This document shows, in pieces, positions 1-10,939 of a stretch of DNA of 64,000 nt. The stretch is from Stictocephala bisonia. Its lineage: Eukaryota > Arthropoda > Insecta > Hemiptera > Membracidae. Both the position numbers and the translations under genes were made by a program. The stretch spans positions 791,618 to 855,617 of the forward strand of contig JAQJVL010000082.1 in NCBI GenBank assembly GCA_035578905.1, read 5' to 3'. Positions within the stretch are counted from its first letter, which is position 1. Each line of letters starts with the position of its first letter. A model generated the notes under the pieces. That model was not told the origin of the DNA and ran no database searches. It saw only the letters and a list, made by a program, of their open reading frames with translations.

Positions 1-539
1 TTTTGTGTGTGGACTGTTCGTTATTGTTAAATTCATGGGAGAAATCCAACGCTTAAGTGTTTAGAAAACAAACACGTATGGGCAGATATTTTGAAGTCTT
101 GTCGTCTTCAGGATTTACTCAGGACCTACATATTCAATATCTAAAAATGAGTCAAACAATCCAAAAAACCATGAAAACTAATTACTTTACCAACTTAAAA
201 ACTAAGATTGACTCCATAAGAAAATCGTGTCTTCCTATAACGCAAATAAAATAAAACATGAAAGTAAATAACACATATAATGTAAACAATAAAATATCCA
301 ATTTCAATATGGATCGACACATTTTGTAAAGAAATTGTACATTAAAAGTGTTGGAAATCTCCGAAAAATTTAACCATTATTGGACTTATTAGGGTTTATA
401 TACACCCCCGCAAGTTTTCACATCCAATCAATATAAAAATTGTTTCTAAAGTTTTACATATGTGCTAAGTGATACAGCTAACAAAACAGATTACTATTTG
501 TTGTGTATAAGCACTTAATTTATTTCATGTTTTGCTTGC
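1..539. other. AT-rich sequence without recognisable gene
   Basis: No domain, RNA gene or clear repeat seen. Short open frames here have no recognisable protein similarity. The stretch ends at the putative splice signal at 541. Confidence 0.5.
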
Positions 540-580
540 AGGTAAGCCGTGGCAGACTCATGCAGTAAGCCGGTAAGGAG
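502..580 (+). promoter_or_regulatory. Putative recursive (ratchet) splice site
   Basis: A branch-point-like CTTAAT (about 514-519) and a pyrimidine-rich run ending TTTTGCTTGCAG form a plausible 3' splice site with AG at 540-541. It is followed directly by GTAAGC, a good 5' splice site, so 3' and 5' sites abut with no exon. A second GTAAGG donor lies 31 nt on, at 573. In flies, ratchet points have the form pyrimidines-NCAG|GTAAGT inside very long introns. The alternative is a 31-nt exon (542-572), but in its only frame without an early stop the reading reaches TAA at the second donor. No expression evidence is available. Confidence 0.4.
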
Positions 581-772
581 CTAAGCTTGATGTTAGTTAA
601 CCACAAAAGGATTAATTTTACATCACCATTGTCATCAGTTATAATGGAGTCGAGTGAATGGAGCCAACATGAATACACTATGAGTGCAAGCTTTGTTAGG
701 CACGGGAGGTGAACCGGTCGGAAAAGTAAACTTTAAGCCTACTTTACCTGAAAACTCATTACGTTGTGAGTT

Positions 773-1620
773 TTAGGTAAGTTTACTGTTTATTAAAAAA
801 AAAAGTTTGCGTCTATTTGAACTGAAGTCCACAGAAACAAATGGAATAGAGGTGATACTATTATTTAATGTTTTATGACTGAAATGTTGCAATATTTGCT
901 GTAAAGTAACAGTTAGTATATGCTCTGACGTAATAGGTATTAAGTGTAACGTGAAATGCATTTGCTGTAATTTAATTTTTTATTTGCCGTAATGTGATAA
1001 GTTCTTCTTGTAATATAATTGTTCAGTCGCAACGTAACATATATTTTATGTACCAAAACAGGTAATTGCCGTAACAAAACGGGTATTTTCTGGAACTTAA
1101 TTTATTTGCTGTAACGAAACAGGTATTTGTTGGAACGAAATAGGTATTTGCTGGAACGAAACAGGTATTTGCTGAAACGTAATTTGTAATTTGCTGTAAC
1201 GAAACAGGTATTTGCTGGAACGTAATTTTTTATTTGCTGTACCGCAACAGGCATTAGCTGTAATTTCGGAGGCATTTTATTTAACCTTGAACGTAATTTG
1301 TTATTTTAAGTGACGTAACAGGTATTTGTCGTACCGTAATTAGTTATTTATTTAAACGTAACAGGTGTTTCCTTTAACGTAATTTGTTACTTGCTGTAAC
1401 GTAACGGATATTTGCACGTAAGTGATATTTGCTGTGACGAAATTTGCTATTTGCTGTAACGAAACCGGTATTTTCTGCAACGTAATTTGTTATTTGCTCT
1501 AACGAAGCCGATATTTTCTGTAAACCAATTTGTTATTTGCTGTAACATCAAATGTATTTGCTGAGAGGTAACAGTTATTTGAAGTAACGTAACAGGTATT
1601 GGCTGGGGTCCAACAATCAA
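773..1620. repeat. Degenerate tandem repeat, about 40-45 bp unit
   Basis: Roughly 15 diverged units built on TTTGCTGTAACG and AACAGGTATTTGCTG, alternating with TAATTTGTTATTTGCTG. The best-preserved part is about 1060-1600. No coding content; a 62-codon open frame on the minus strand at the left edge overlaps the repeat and looks fortuitous. Confidence 0.75.
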
Positions 1621-1624
1621 CAAG

Positions 1625-2920
1625 GTATTTTAATTCTACTAACCTACAAAGATTTCGACAAAAACACGACAGCGTGGAAAATTGGAGCGTGCCACATTTG
1701 TAATAAGTGTTGCTATTACTGTTGTCCTCACGCAGAAATGTACGCTATTCCAACTGTAAGAACCGTTACGGTCCTCCAGTCTAGACGGCGGGCATTTATA
1801 TTGTTTAATTACACCCCATACGTGTTGCGTTATGACTTATACAGTAATTAAAATAGTTTAATTTAGTCCTACTACTCTTTTTTAGGTTAGTTGTAAACAT
1901 TTACGAAATATTTATATCACTAGAACATACACTTGTCCAAGGAAATGTTATCAAGTCTTTCAAGTGAACAATTTCAAGTGACAAGCCTGTCATAAGTTAC
2001 AAGTTGAGTGGGGAAATGATTCTTATCAAGTTTTTCAATTTTCGTTACATCCTGTAACAGTATTTGTTTTTTTGTTAGCGATACTTTTAAGATATACAGT
2101 AATAGAGTTAGTCTATTTTTAGTTACTTTTCATTGTTCGTAGATTTATTTATATATCGTATGGCTGTCAATGTCAGCCACGGTAAAAATGGTCTTAATAA
2201 GATACAAAAATAGATCTTATGAAGAAAAAGTTACATACTATTTTCGATGTACAATTATGTATAGAACTTTTCTTATTACGTTAGTTCACTTAGTTCGTTA
2301 GTATAAATAGACATATTTATTCGAAGTAAGTATTATTTTTGGATAATCTTATAATATAACAGGAGAAAGGCATTCCTTCACTATAAACAATATGATTTGC
2401 TAAAACAATTGCAGGAGAAGCATGTATAGGCCTACTTGCCATGTCTATATAAATATTTTGAGTGTTCCTTATGCTTAGATTAATAAAAGAATTTCAATTT
2501 TTACAATATAAAATAATACATAACTTTCATTGTTTGCACAATTGACGTATACGGATGATGATTATGTTGCCCTAAATATTGAAATATTTACTGAGCATGT
2601 TTTAAAAATATATTAAATTTTATAATCTGTAACGTTTTATACTAAGTGTGGCTGGACCACTCAGGGACTAAGGCATTGCATGCCAACACGCAGACGGAAT
2701 TTTTTCATCATTTTTTTAACCTAAGTATTCTTCTAAGGCCAGAGCAGCCTGGTGGTACTGGTGCGGTGCGTGGTTTGGCAGATGCAAACCATAGTATAGG
2801 GTAGATTGTGTAAATATTGTAATCTGTTTTGATTTTGACTTAAATAGGCCAGAAAAGCACAGAAATAATTTTATTTTCATTGAAACTACTGTATATAGGA
2901 CACTCATTTTCTTATTATAT
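1625..2920. other. AT-rich sequence, nothing recognised
   Basis: No gene, RNA gene, terminal inverted repeat or tandem array recognised. A 63-codon minus-strand open frame at 2716-2907 has no recognisable similarity. Confidence 0.5.
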
Positions 2921-2929
2921 TCAACTGCT

Positions 2930-3140
2930 CCGAACTAATTTTTATTTTTGTGTGTGATGGAACCCCTAAACAGACGAATCAGTCTTAGGGGCCCTATTTT
3001 ATCTTCTTTCTTTCGTGTATTATATCAGCCTGGGAAGGAAATATATGTTTCAACTAAAAATGTATTTGTATCTTTTTGTAATGAATTGTACTCTATGAAA
3101 GAAAGAAAATAAAGAATTTATCTATCTATCTATCTATCTA
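2930..3140 (+). mobile_element. Retroposon 3' end with tetranucleotide tail
   Basis: Ends in AAGAAAATAAAGAATT followed by (TATC)n, about five units. A polyadenylation-like AATAAA just before a short simple-sequence tail is how many insect non-LTR retrotransposon 3' ends look. The coding part is not present next to it, so this would be a 5'-truncated copy or a SINE. The family was not identified. Confidence 0.45.
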
Positions 3141-3639
3141 AGGCTCAATAGATTAGAGCCATTTGGATTGCTACATATAATTATATAGACCTACATTTCA
3201 AATAACCCTTTAGGAAAATGGGGTTAAGGTTTTATTGAATAATATTATTTTAGGTTTCTTAGTTTCCACAGATTTCAAGTGTTCTAATTCAGTAGCAAGT
3301 TTTAATTATCACTTAAAGAAAATTAAGTTGTATAACAACTTGTAAACAAAACTGCGCCATGAGTTAGTTAAGGAAGTATGCAATAGTTTAAAAGCAACTA
3401 ACAACAATGATTTCCTTATTTATCCTGGATGAACAAGTGCTGATTTCAATGACTCATTCACCTGGGAAGTTTGCCTTTGACGTAAGTCTTTGTAAAAATT
3501 CATGCGGTAAACTGAGGTTTAGAGATTTGGCTCAGAAACATAGGATTGTTCATTTTACATATGCTATCCAGCTTATGCATGTTTTGAAAGGTGCATATGA
3601 ATGATTGCATGAGTGTGGATGACTAAGGCAGTGTGTGCG

Positions 3640-3792
<153 letters not shown>

Positions 3793-3799
3793 TAGAAAA

Positions 3800-5230
3800 G
3801 GTTAAAATACCTGTAAAAATTCGTCTTCAATTCTTTGATTGCATAAATCCAATTGCAATTTCATGACAAAGTCACATAAAAGAGATATTAGCAGACGGTG
3901 TGACAAAAACTGATATAGTTGATGCGCGCTCTCTCTAACACTGACTTGAACTGAAAGACACTCCGCACGATCTACCGAAGACTAATGAAACTATCGTTTT
4001 CAAGATCTGTTGTATGCTCATTTATAATATGAGGTATTTGTACTTCTTATGGAGATTTATATTCATCGCTCTTCTCAGAATAGTGGATTTTTAAATAAAG
4101 AATGTTGTAGGCTACTTTATAATTTATTTAAGAAATCAGAACTAGACAATGAAGCTAGAAAAACTGTGTAAATTCCTTGTTGTAAAACATTTTTATTTTA
4201 CGACTAAATTAAAGTTTTGTTTATCCGTTATTATCTAACTTTCGATATTTTCGATAAGATATTTTTATTATACTATGTGCTGCAAAGACACATTAATCAC
4301 CGGCGTGTAGTCTAATACAAGTAACACCGGTGTTAGTTACAGTGATTAACGGTAGAGTTCACCTTTGAGGCCAACTCAGCCAGGTATCCCACAGGCTGCA
4401 AGTACACGCGGGTAGTAAGGATACCAATTGATTAATTGGCAATTATATAACCTACCCCGCCTCGTGTGCTTATGGCGCTTGTTAGTGTACATTTCAATTA
4501 GTGATTAGAGAATGATGGTCTTCGGAGAATGTCACACTTTATCGACTGCTGTATCGTATTTATCGTCTGCATTATCGTATGTATCAGAAAGAACCGCGTG
4601 CGTAATAAGAATACGGGGTTCTTTACATAAAACATATGCATGTCTCTACTTTATGCTACAGACGATCTATTTCATCTAATACAAAACTTTAAAGTAGTTT
4701 TTGTTATTCTTCGAAAAAGTGCAGTGTTTATAGAAACCAGTTACGTTCATTTTTTAGTTTCTTTTTGAGCTTACCATTAAAAAAACTATTAAATTCTGAT
4801 GCGTCCGCTACTCGTCATTATTCTATCCTCACCCATTTAAAAAGGTACTGTAGTTTGTCTTTCCTATTCGGATTTCAGATGCCGACATACCTTGTGGGTG
4901 TTTTACGAGCACATGAATTATTACTTGTCTAGGATGAGTATGGATGACCCGTGCTAAATCTATATACGAGTATATAATAATTAACACTGTTTGAGTCACT
5001 TGACTGTATATTTATTTAAAAGTAGTTAGTGAAAGTATAAAATAAATTAAAATTTTTTAGTTCCAGCAGTCCTTATTCATACATGAATTTACGACCTATG
5101 CCTAAATTTGTTCTATAAGAACCTGATCATAAATGGTCTTTATGTAATTTCGATTGTGTACCTTAAATAACAATCCTCATTAACACTGTCCGTTATTCAT
5201 TACGGGTGATTTAACACTTGACTTTAAATT
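3800..5230. other. AT-rich sequence, nothing recognised
   Basis: No gene or mobile-element boundary recognised. A small dyad containing AACACCGGTGTTA sits at about 4324-4336. Confidence 0.5.
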
Positions 5231-5235
5231 ATGGG

Positions 5236-6019
5236 GATCGGACGTTTGGCACACATTTTTGGACCTTCTGCCCATGGCAGTTTTGGCACAATCATTAGAG
5301 CGGAATAAGTAGGGTCAACTCGCCTGCTTGGAAAAGGCAGGATTGGCACAGTCGCTCGACCAGGTAGACGCCATCGAACGAGGGAAAACGGGAATTGTAT
5401 TATTCCCGTCAACTCTGCGTGGCAGTCATTTGCCCGTGATATAACAAATTTTTAAATTTAAACCTCACTAGGTTAGGTTAGGTTAGGTTAGATCATGATC
5501 TATTTGGGTAGCATCCGTGTTCCAATTGGGTAGCATCCGTTATCTACTTGGGTAGCAGCCGTGATCTACTCGGGTAGCATCCGTGATCTACCTGGGTAGC
5601 AGCTGTGATCTACCGCAGGTTAGGTTAGGTTAGGTTAGGTTAGATCATGATCTATTTGGGTAGCATCCGTGTTCCAATTGGGTAGCATCCGTGATCTACT
5701 TGGGTAGCAGCCGTGATCTACTCGGGTAGCATCCGTGATCTACCTGGGTAGCAGCTGTGATCTACCGCAGGTTAGGTTAGGTTAGGTTAGGTTAGGTTAG
5801 TTGCTTACTTCAATAAGCACCACAGCAGGGAATTTGCGGGGGCAAAAAAGTTCCCATTTTCCCGCATTCTGGCCACCTGGCTGCTACTACCTGGCCGGGC
5901 GGTGTGTGCCAATCATGCCTTTCTGAAACTTACAGGTTGACCCTTCTTAATCCCCTCCAATGACTGTGCCAAACGTGCCATTCCAAATCGGCCAAAAATG
6001 TGTGCCAAACGTTCTACGG
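5236..6019. mobile_element. Long-inverted-repeat (foldback) element enclosing telomere-like arrays
   Basis: Left and right arms of roughly 190 bp are imperfect reverse complements. CGTTTGGCACACATTTTTGG at about 5243 is mirrored by CCAAAAATGTGTGCCAAACG ending at about 6011. GTAGGGTCAAC near 5307 and TTGACCCTTCTT near 5938 also pair, as do the blocks around GACCAGGTAG and CTACCTGGCC. The core is the GGTTA/27-bp repeat array annotated separately. No transposase is present, so it is non-autonomous. A target-site duplication was not resolved. Confidence 0.75.
5469..5803 (+). repeat. Interstitial (GGTTA)n arrays plus 152-bp tandem duplication
   Basis: (GGTTA)n tracts of four to six units at about 5470, 5620 and 5770 bracket two 152-bp copies (GATCATGATC at 5491 and 5643). 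Each copy contains about five smaller units of the type GATCTACTTGGGTAGCAGCC. TTAGG/GGTTA is the ancestral arthropod telomeric repeat. Here it lies inside a foldback element, not at a chromosome end. Confidence 0.85.
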
Positions 6020-6181
6020 CCGAAATTATTGTGGAATAGTTTTCACTTAGATCTTTATTCCGATCTCTCCGGTTTTTTTTGACAAAAACAATTCCTGTAT
6101 CCTTTATTGAGAACGCTAATCGGCTAGAATAACTAAAAAATATTCCTATATTTCTTGGTTAGGTTAGGGTTTATTAGACTA

Positions 6182-6830
6182 CTCTCCGTTCACACTTTAG
6201 TTGAGACTGTGGGCGCTGAATTGCTCATGCAATTGTAATCGAGCTTCCGCGCTACTAGCCAAGTACAAAACATTCACAGATTCTGAATTTATATCAGACA
6301 AACATACTTCTACGTTAGTTTTAAGTAGTTTTTTGTTAGTAATTTGTGCGTTGTAATAAATTACCAACTATTAAAAATATATAAAATAAATCAGTAATGT
6401 TGTTTTAATTTTATTTACAACGCTGATTATAACTACAACAAATATTTACTCAAAAAAATCTTCGTAATTTTCAAATAAAAGAAATCTTACGAGTATTTTA
6501 TAACGTGTCTATTGTTTTGTTTTGATTTTTACGCTCATATTTTTTAGTGTTTTCAATTTTAATAAATTAATGACAAATTATGTTGCCTTTATTAAATACA
6601 GTTACTGAAATAGATATTAACTGAGCTTTAATAAATACTCTGCTGTCGATATTAATTAATCTTAAATTAATTTACATGATTTATGATTCCCACTATCGAT
6701 GACAGTTACACTGAGAGCGATATAAAACGTTGTTTTTTTATATGTAATGTATTTAGGATAGACAGTAGCGCGGCGACCATCCATAGCCCACACAGTCTCA
6801 ACTAAAGTGTGAACGGAGAGTAGGAAGGTC
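6182..6830. mobile_element. MITE with about 30-bp terminal inverted repeats and TA duplication
   Basis: CTCTCCGTTCACACTTTAGT starting at 6182 is mirrored exactly by the sequence ending GTGTGAACGGAGAG at 6830, with identity over about 30 bp. TA flanks both ends (6180-6181 and 6831-6832), consistent with a Tc1/mariner-like or PIF-like TA target. The interior is AT-rich with no transposase reading frame, so the element is non-autonomous. Confidence 0.85.
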
Positions 6831-7369
6831 AGCCAAGTTAAATGTATATGTTCAATAAAAACAATTTTTATCGTATTTTATCACCAAAGAACATTTTGCA
6901 AAACTACTGACACAATACAAAAATATCCCTTCATCAACAAAAACAATGAAGCAAGTTTCAACCGTGATTCATCCGGTAAATCAGGAATTCGGATAAACTC
7001 CTCCACACGTCCGTATTTCACCATGTTTGCCCCATTTATCGACTCATCCAAAGGTGAAGGATATGACTCAGGAATGATCTGTGAGGCAAAGTTCGCGGAA
7101 CACTGTCGACGTCATAATTTAAATGCTTCCAGCTCCAGGACCGGCTCCAATCAAGGTCACGTCCCCGGAATCTGGTTGGGCGTGGCGCTGCCGAGCCGCG
7201 GCTTTCTACTCAAGCCACTAGTGTTGATCCTTTCACAACGCCAAGGCGTAGCAGTTGAATAATCCAATTGTGAAATGTGTTATTCACTTCCGTGTCAGAT
7301 CTGGGGTTTACTTACAGATTCCTGTGGGTGTTCTTGCTGGTTTCGCTTCACGACTGTCCAAATAAATGG

Positions 7370-7680
7370 GTTACTATTTCAACGATTCGGTCCGTAATAA
7401 TGATTGTCATTTAACATTTAAAGTGTCATTTGATAGGTGAAGACCTGATCTAGTGGACCAAAAGACGATTTAAAAAAATTAGTTTTTAATTTTGAACCTC
7501 ATAATATCAACTAGGTCCTTAATAAACTTAACAAGATTAGACCTTAAAAAGGTGGAACTTAAAAAGGTCCACTAGATTAGACCTTTTAATCATATAGTTT
7601 TCACTATTATTATAATGATAAAAACGAGCTACGCCTGGACTAGAAAAGCATGTTTTATCCCGTTGACAGAACAATATAAC
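7370..7680. repeat. Dispersed repeat, copy 1 (related to 26040-26420)
   Basis: TTCGGTCCGTAATAATGA, then CATAATATCAACTAGGTCC, then a GTCCACTAGATTAGACC-type segment, recur in the same order at 26060-26420, where the copy is split by a SINE. The family is unidentified. The flanking 7020-7260 stretch is slightly GC-richer and has a 79-codon open frame with no recognisable similarity. Confidence 0.5.
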
Positions 7681-8053
7681 TGCTACCGTGGATTAAACAT
7701 ACACTTGATCCCTGCTGCTACTTAAGTGCTACCCATTTATCAGCGCTGGCTTAGCGTTTGCGAAACGATCTTCTTGAAAAGAAGTTTGTATTTTAAAATG
7801 TCAATTGTATGCCAAACCATTAATTAAGAAATTAATTTGGAGGTTAATTATTAGTGTTAAAATCTAGTTGTAAAACATTAGTAATCAAACTAACTAAACA
7901 ATACCCTGTTAATAGAACAATAGGCCCTACTACTTTCGCTGCGTAGCAAGTTAAGAACCGACTGTAGTAAGCCCTTGTACATAGTAACTTCATTTACTAG
8001 GAGTGAATCATCGTCCCTTTTCCATATGTAAGGCACATTTTACTGAACCATTT

Positions 8054-8390
8054 GTCTTTTCTCAGCTACAGCTTAAAAAAAGCCAAACAGGAAGAAGTTT
8101 TAGTAACAGATTCAAGGAACATATACAAAAAAAAAAAAAAAAAACAAACATCATAATTTATCAACGTGTGCTGAACATTTATTTCAAGAAAACCATAGTA
8201 TTTCATCAATTGAAGAAAATTTAGACATTATCCATTTTGCACCTAAAAGTAAGAAACTAGATGCTATAGAAAAATTTTACATATACAAAACACAAAAGAA
8301 AACCCATCATTATTACTCAACGATGAAATAAGATTTCACTCAAATATTATGTTTGATTCTATTATGAAGATGCAAAATTATAAAATTTAA
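8054..8390 (+). pseudogene. Penelope-like element, C-terminal GIY-YIG endonuclease remnant
   Basis: Conceptual translation gives SQTGRSFSNRFKEHIQ from 8081, which resembles the core of the GIY-YIG domain of Penelope-like retroelements (YIGQTGRSFxxRxKEH). After an 18-A run (8127-8144) that shifts frame come STCAEHLFQENHSISSIEE and then KKLDAIEKFYIYK, matching the family's C-terminal HLxxxxHS and LExxEIYK pattern. A second frame change near 8297 gives LLNDEIRFHSNIMFDSI and a stop at 8388-8390, which is the usual sort of C-terminus. The GIY tyrosines are not preserved upstream of QTGR and the reverse-transcriptase domain is absent, so this is a truncated, dead copy. The hammerhead-like motif 108 bp downstream supports the assignment. 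Confidence 0.75.
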
Positions 8391-8497
8391 TAAGATCTAA
8401 AACTTATCCATCTACATTTTTATTTAAATTTGTATAGTATCAGCTGTTGAATTAATTATTCTAAAGTTAAATACTTTTATAACCTTTCTTTATTCTG

Positions 8498-8539
8498 TTC
8501 AACTGAAGATGGTCTTTCGAGCCAGAAATCGATTTTGAA
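8498..8539 (+). ncRNA. Type I hammerhead ribozyme motif of a Penelope-like element
   Basis: Order seen: stem I strand TTCAA (8498-8502); core CUGAAGA (8503-8509; fits CUGANGA); stem II UGGU/GCCA (8510-8513, 8521-8524) with a 7-nt loop; GAAA (8525-8528, last A = 15.1); a two-base-pair stem III AU/AU around CG (8528-8533); U at position 17 (8534); stem I strand TTGAA (8535-8539), a perfect complement. All invariant core positions are present. Penelope-like elements are known to carry such minimal hammerheads with tiny stem III in their terminal repeats. U instead of C at the cleavage site and U-A at 10.1-11.1 may lower activity. Confidence 0.7.
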
Positions 8540-8589
8540 TATTAAAAACACAAAAGATTGCTAAGTGTTGTTCTTTGTATATATTAAAA

Positions 8590-9378
8590 GGTATTTATGT
8601 AGTTTCTTGCCACCAAACAAATTTGGAACATTTTGCTTGAAATGGGCCTAGAATTGGCTGTATTTTCAAGAGATATGCTTTTTATTCTGCGGAAATAACG
8701 TATTTTACCGAAAAATTCTAAAAACCCAATGTCACAACTTTTAGTATTTTTGTCATATTTCCATTAATTTAAATGGTATTTTAATCATCTTTTTTTATTT
8801 TGATGTTTTTGCGCTTAATACAAATTTGAAAACTATTTTGGTCTATTACAAATATTTCTCGAGAAATAAAGGAAAAACTACAATCGTGGCGGATCGCGAT
8901 TAGCGGCCATTACGCGATCATTATATACAACTATTAATCACAAAAACCGAATTCACCTATATTCCCGCCGGAGTGACGGCCGGCAGGCCGTCACGGAGAC
9001 CAAACGCTAGAATTTAACGCAAATTACGAATTTTTGTTAAGAAAAAAGTCAATTAGGATAAGTTAGGTTATGTTTTGTTAGGTCAGTAAAAAATGAATTT
9101 TTCGAACTGAAAAAATAATTTTACTACAAAACCAGTTGTATATTTGTGTTTAGCATAAAATAACACGAGAAATGAAAACAAAATTTGTCGAAAAATAGCG
9201 ATTTTTAAAAAAGTTGGTTTTTTCATTATTAGATAAAAAACTAGTTTTTCGATTTTTCGGTAAAAAACGAGTTTTCCGCGGATGAAATCAAACTCCTCAA
9301 GAGATATAAACTCATTTTTCACCACTTTTTAAACATGAAATCGTATTTTGAGAGGTGGCAAGAAAGTGCATAATTACC
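8590..9378. mobile_element. Foldback/MITE element with long terminal inverted repeats
   Basis: Left end GGTATTTATGTAGTTTCTTG (8590) pairs with the right end, whose reverse complement reads GGTAATTATGCACTTTCTTG (ending 9378). Similarity continues inwards through TTGCCACC, TCAAGAGATAT and TTTTACCGAAAAAT for about 150 bp. No transposase is visible; the 80-codon minus-strand frame (9083-9325) is low-complexity Phe/Lys-rich arm sequence. Inside, at about 8972-8993, is a short GC-rich hairpin, GTGACGGCC/GGCCGTCAC. Confidence 0.75.
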
Positions 9379-9389
9379 TACTAAAAAAA

Positions 9390-10680
9390 GAATTACTCAT
9401 TTATTGGCTATATTCCCCAACTTAACCACAGAGGAACTGAGATATAATTTAGTTTTGAATGGAATAAATTTAATTGATGTGCTTGGAACGATCAATAAAA
9501 TTTAATTTATGTTTTGGGACAAAGTATCTGGTATAGTGGAAGAAAGAGAGCTCATGGTGAATGATGGCATAAACGGTGAAGAAGGCAAACGAACACAAAG
9601 TAAGGCCAATTAATTAAAAACATCGTTTAGTGTTCTATGCGTCGTCTGATTAGACACATACTTGAATAATTATTATATATTCATGAGTGAGAGGATCGTG
9701 ATAATTAGGGTGATTCACACCAGTCTCAAAAGAGATTCAAATGATCTTTGTGTTCATACTTACATTGCCGTTTATTACAACAGTTTAAAATGTTGGTTAT
9801 ATTCTTCATCTTTCACCACCAAATTAATAGGTAAACTTAGTGTGTTTTTTTTTTTTTTTTTTACTTCCAAAATATATTCAACTATTTAATCAAACTTGCT
9901 GTTCACTATTTAATGACGAAATAAGTGGAATACTTTCAGCGCACCCTAAATCCCTGGGGTGAAATAGTTTTCCAAACACAAAGTGACACGTGAGAAATTC
10001 CTGTATGATTTGTAATTAAACGCGGGGCAGGTAGGGTTGGCTTGTATGGCACTGCGGTCTGGCCGCTGGAAACAATAACTAACGCTGTGGTAAACTGCAC
10101 ACATTCACACCACAACCCTTTGTATTGGATCTAATATGTTTGTTGTAGTGATACTGGGCCGATGACTATATTGTTGGGCTGAAAACGGCGGCTTTCATTT
10201 GAACCTTGTCGGTTTAGTAGACAATTTTCAATTAATCAGAAAAAAGGTATTGTAAATACTATTGAACAAATAAAATACCATCGATAATGACATGAATGGG
10301 TTTTTATAATAAGATTATTTGAACTATGAAACTTTGCCGATCCTTACGCCCACCCTTACAGAATGAAGTGTATGCCTCTCTCGTCTACACACATACACAG
10401 AGAAAAAAACAATAAATAAATATCTTTAAGAAGCGAAAAGAAATAGAGGAATAGTCAGATTTCCTTAAGCAGACGAAACGAACTTAGAGCGGCTGCCAAT
10501 ACGCAACGCTGGTTGTCTGCCGTTTCCTATCTCTCTCATACTCATGGCAATTTTTAATCTTCCGTCTCTCTCTAGGTTGCCGCGCAACAAGCTCTACCTA
10601 GCAGCAGCCGCGCTAAGATAGCAAAGTTATAAAACGTGTTTTTACTTTTAACATTGGCATTCGCTTCTTATAGATGTGTA
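9390..10680. other. AT-rich sequence, nothing recognised
   Basis: Includes a T-run at 9845-9862 and a slightly GC-richer patch at 10470-10620. No gene, RNA gene or repeat family was assigned. Confidence 0.45.
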
Positions 10681-10687
10681 TTCATTG

Positions 10688-10938
10688 GAAAAAGGAAACC
10701 GTTGTCGCTTTCTTATGACTGCAGCGAACGCCTCATTGGTGGTTATATATAGATCACAACTGATGTACATCTTTATTTATCTGTTGTAATAATTACTTCG
10801 TTTATCCTTCAGAATTTTGGAGGTGTAAGGGACGGACTGACAAAGTGCTGATCCTGCCATCGCATGGAAAACTGGAAGAATTATTAGTACACATTCAGCG
10901 CACTACTAGATGTGACGTCTTTTTATTTATTTTTTGTG
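10688..10938 (-). mobile_element. CAGAG-MITE, copy 1
   Basis: About 250-bp element of a family found roughly ten times in the window. Family consensus: terminal inverted repeats CAGAGAATAAAGAAACAG; internal GTCGCATCCAATAGTG, CGAGTAGTTAGTTCTCCAG, CAGCACCTTGTCAGTC, CTCAAGGATAAAC and GCGTTCGCTGCGGCCATA. No coding capacity. This copy is diverged, with degraded ends, and shows GCAGCGAACGCCTC, GTTTATCCTTCAG and GACTGACAAAGTGCTG in order. Confidence 0.7.
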
Positions 10939-10939
10939 A

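Noticed and set aside
760..790. Another AG|GTAAGT juxtaposition at 776/777
   Set aside because: The donor is perfect, but the upstream GTTGTGAGTTTTAG is purine-interrupted with no clear pyrimidine tract, and it lies in a small inverted repeat. Not convincing as a ratchet site.
2716..2907. Minus-strand 63-codon open frame as an exon
   Set aside because: No flanking splice sites of quality and no recognised similarity.
5469..5803. Chromosome end or telomere
   Set aside because: GGTTA runs are short, interrupted and inside a foldback element with ordinary sequence on both sides.
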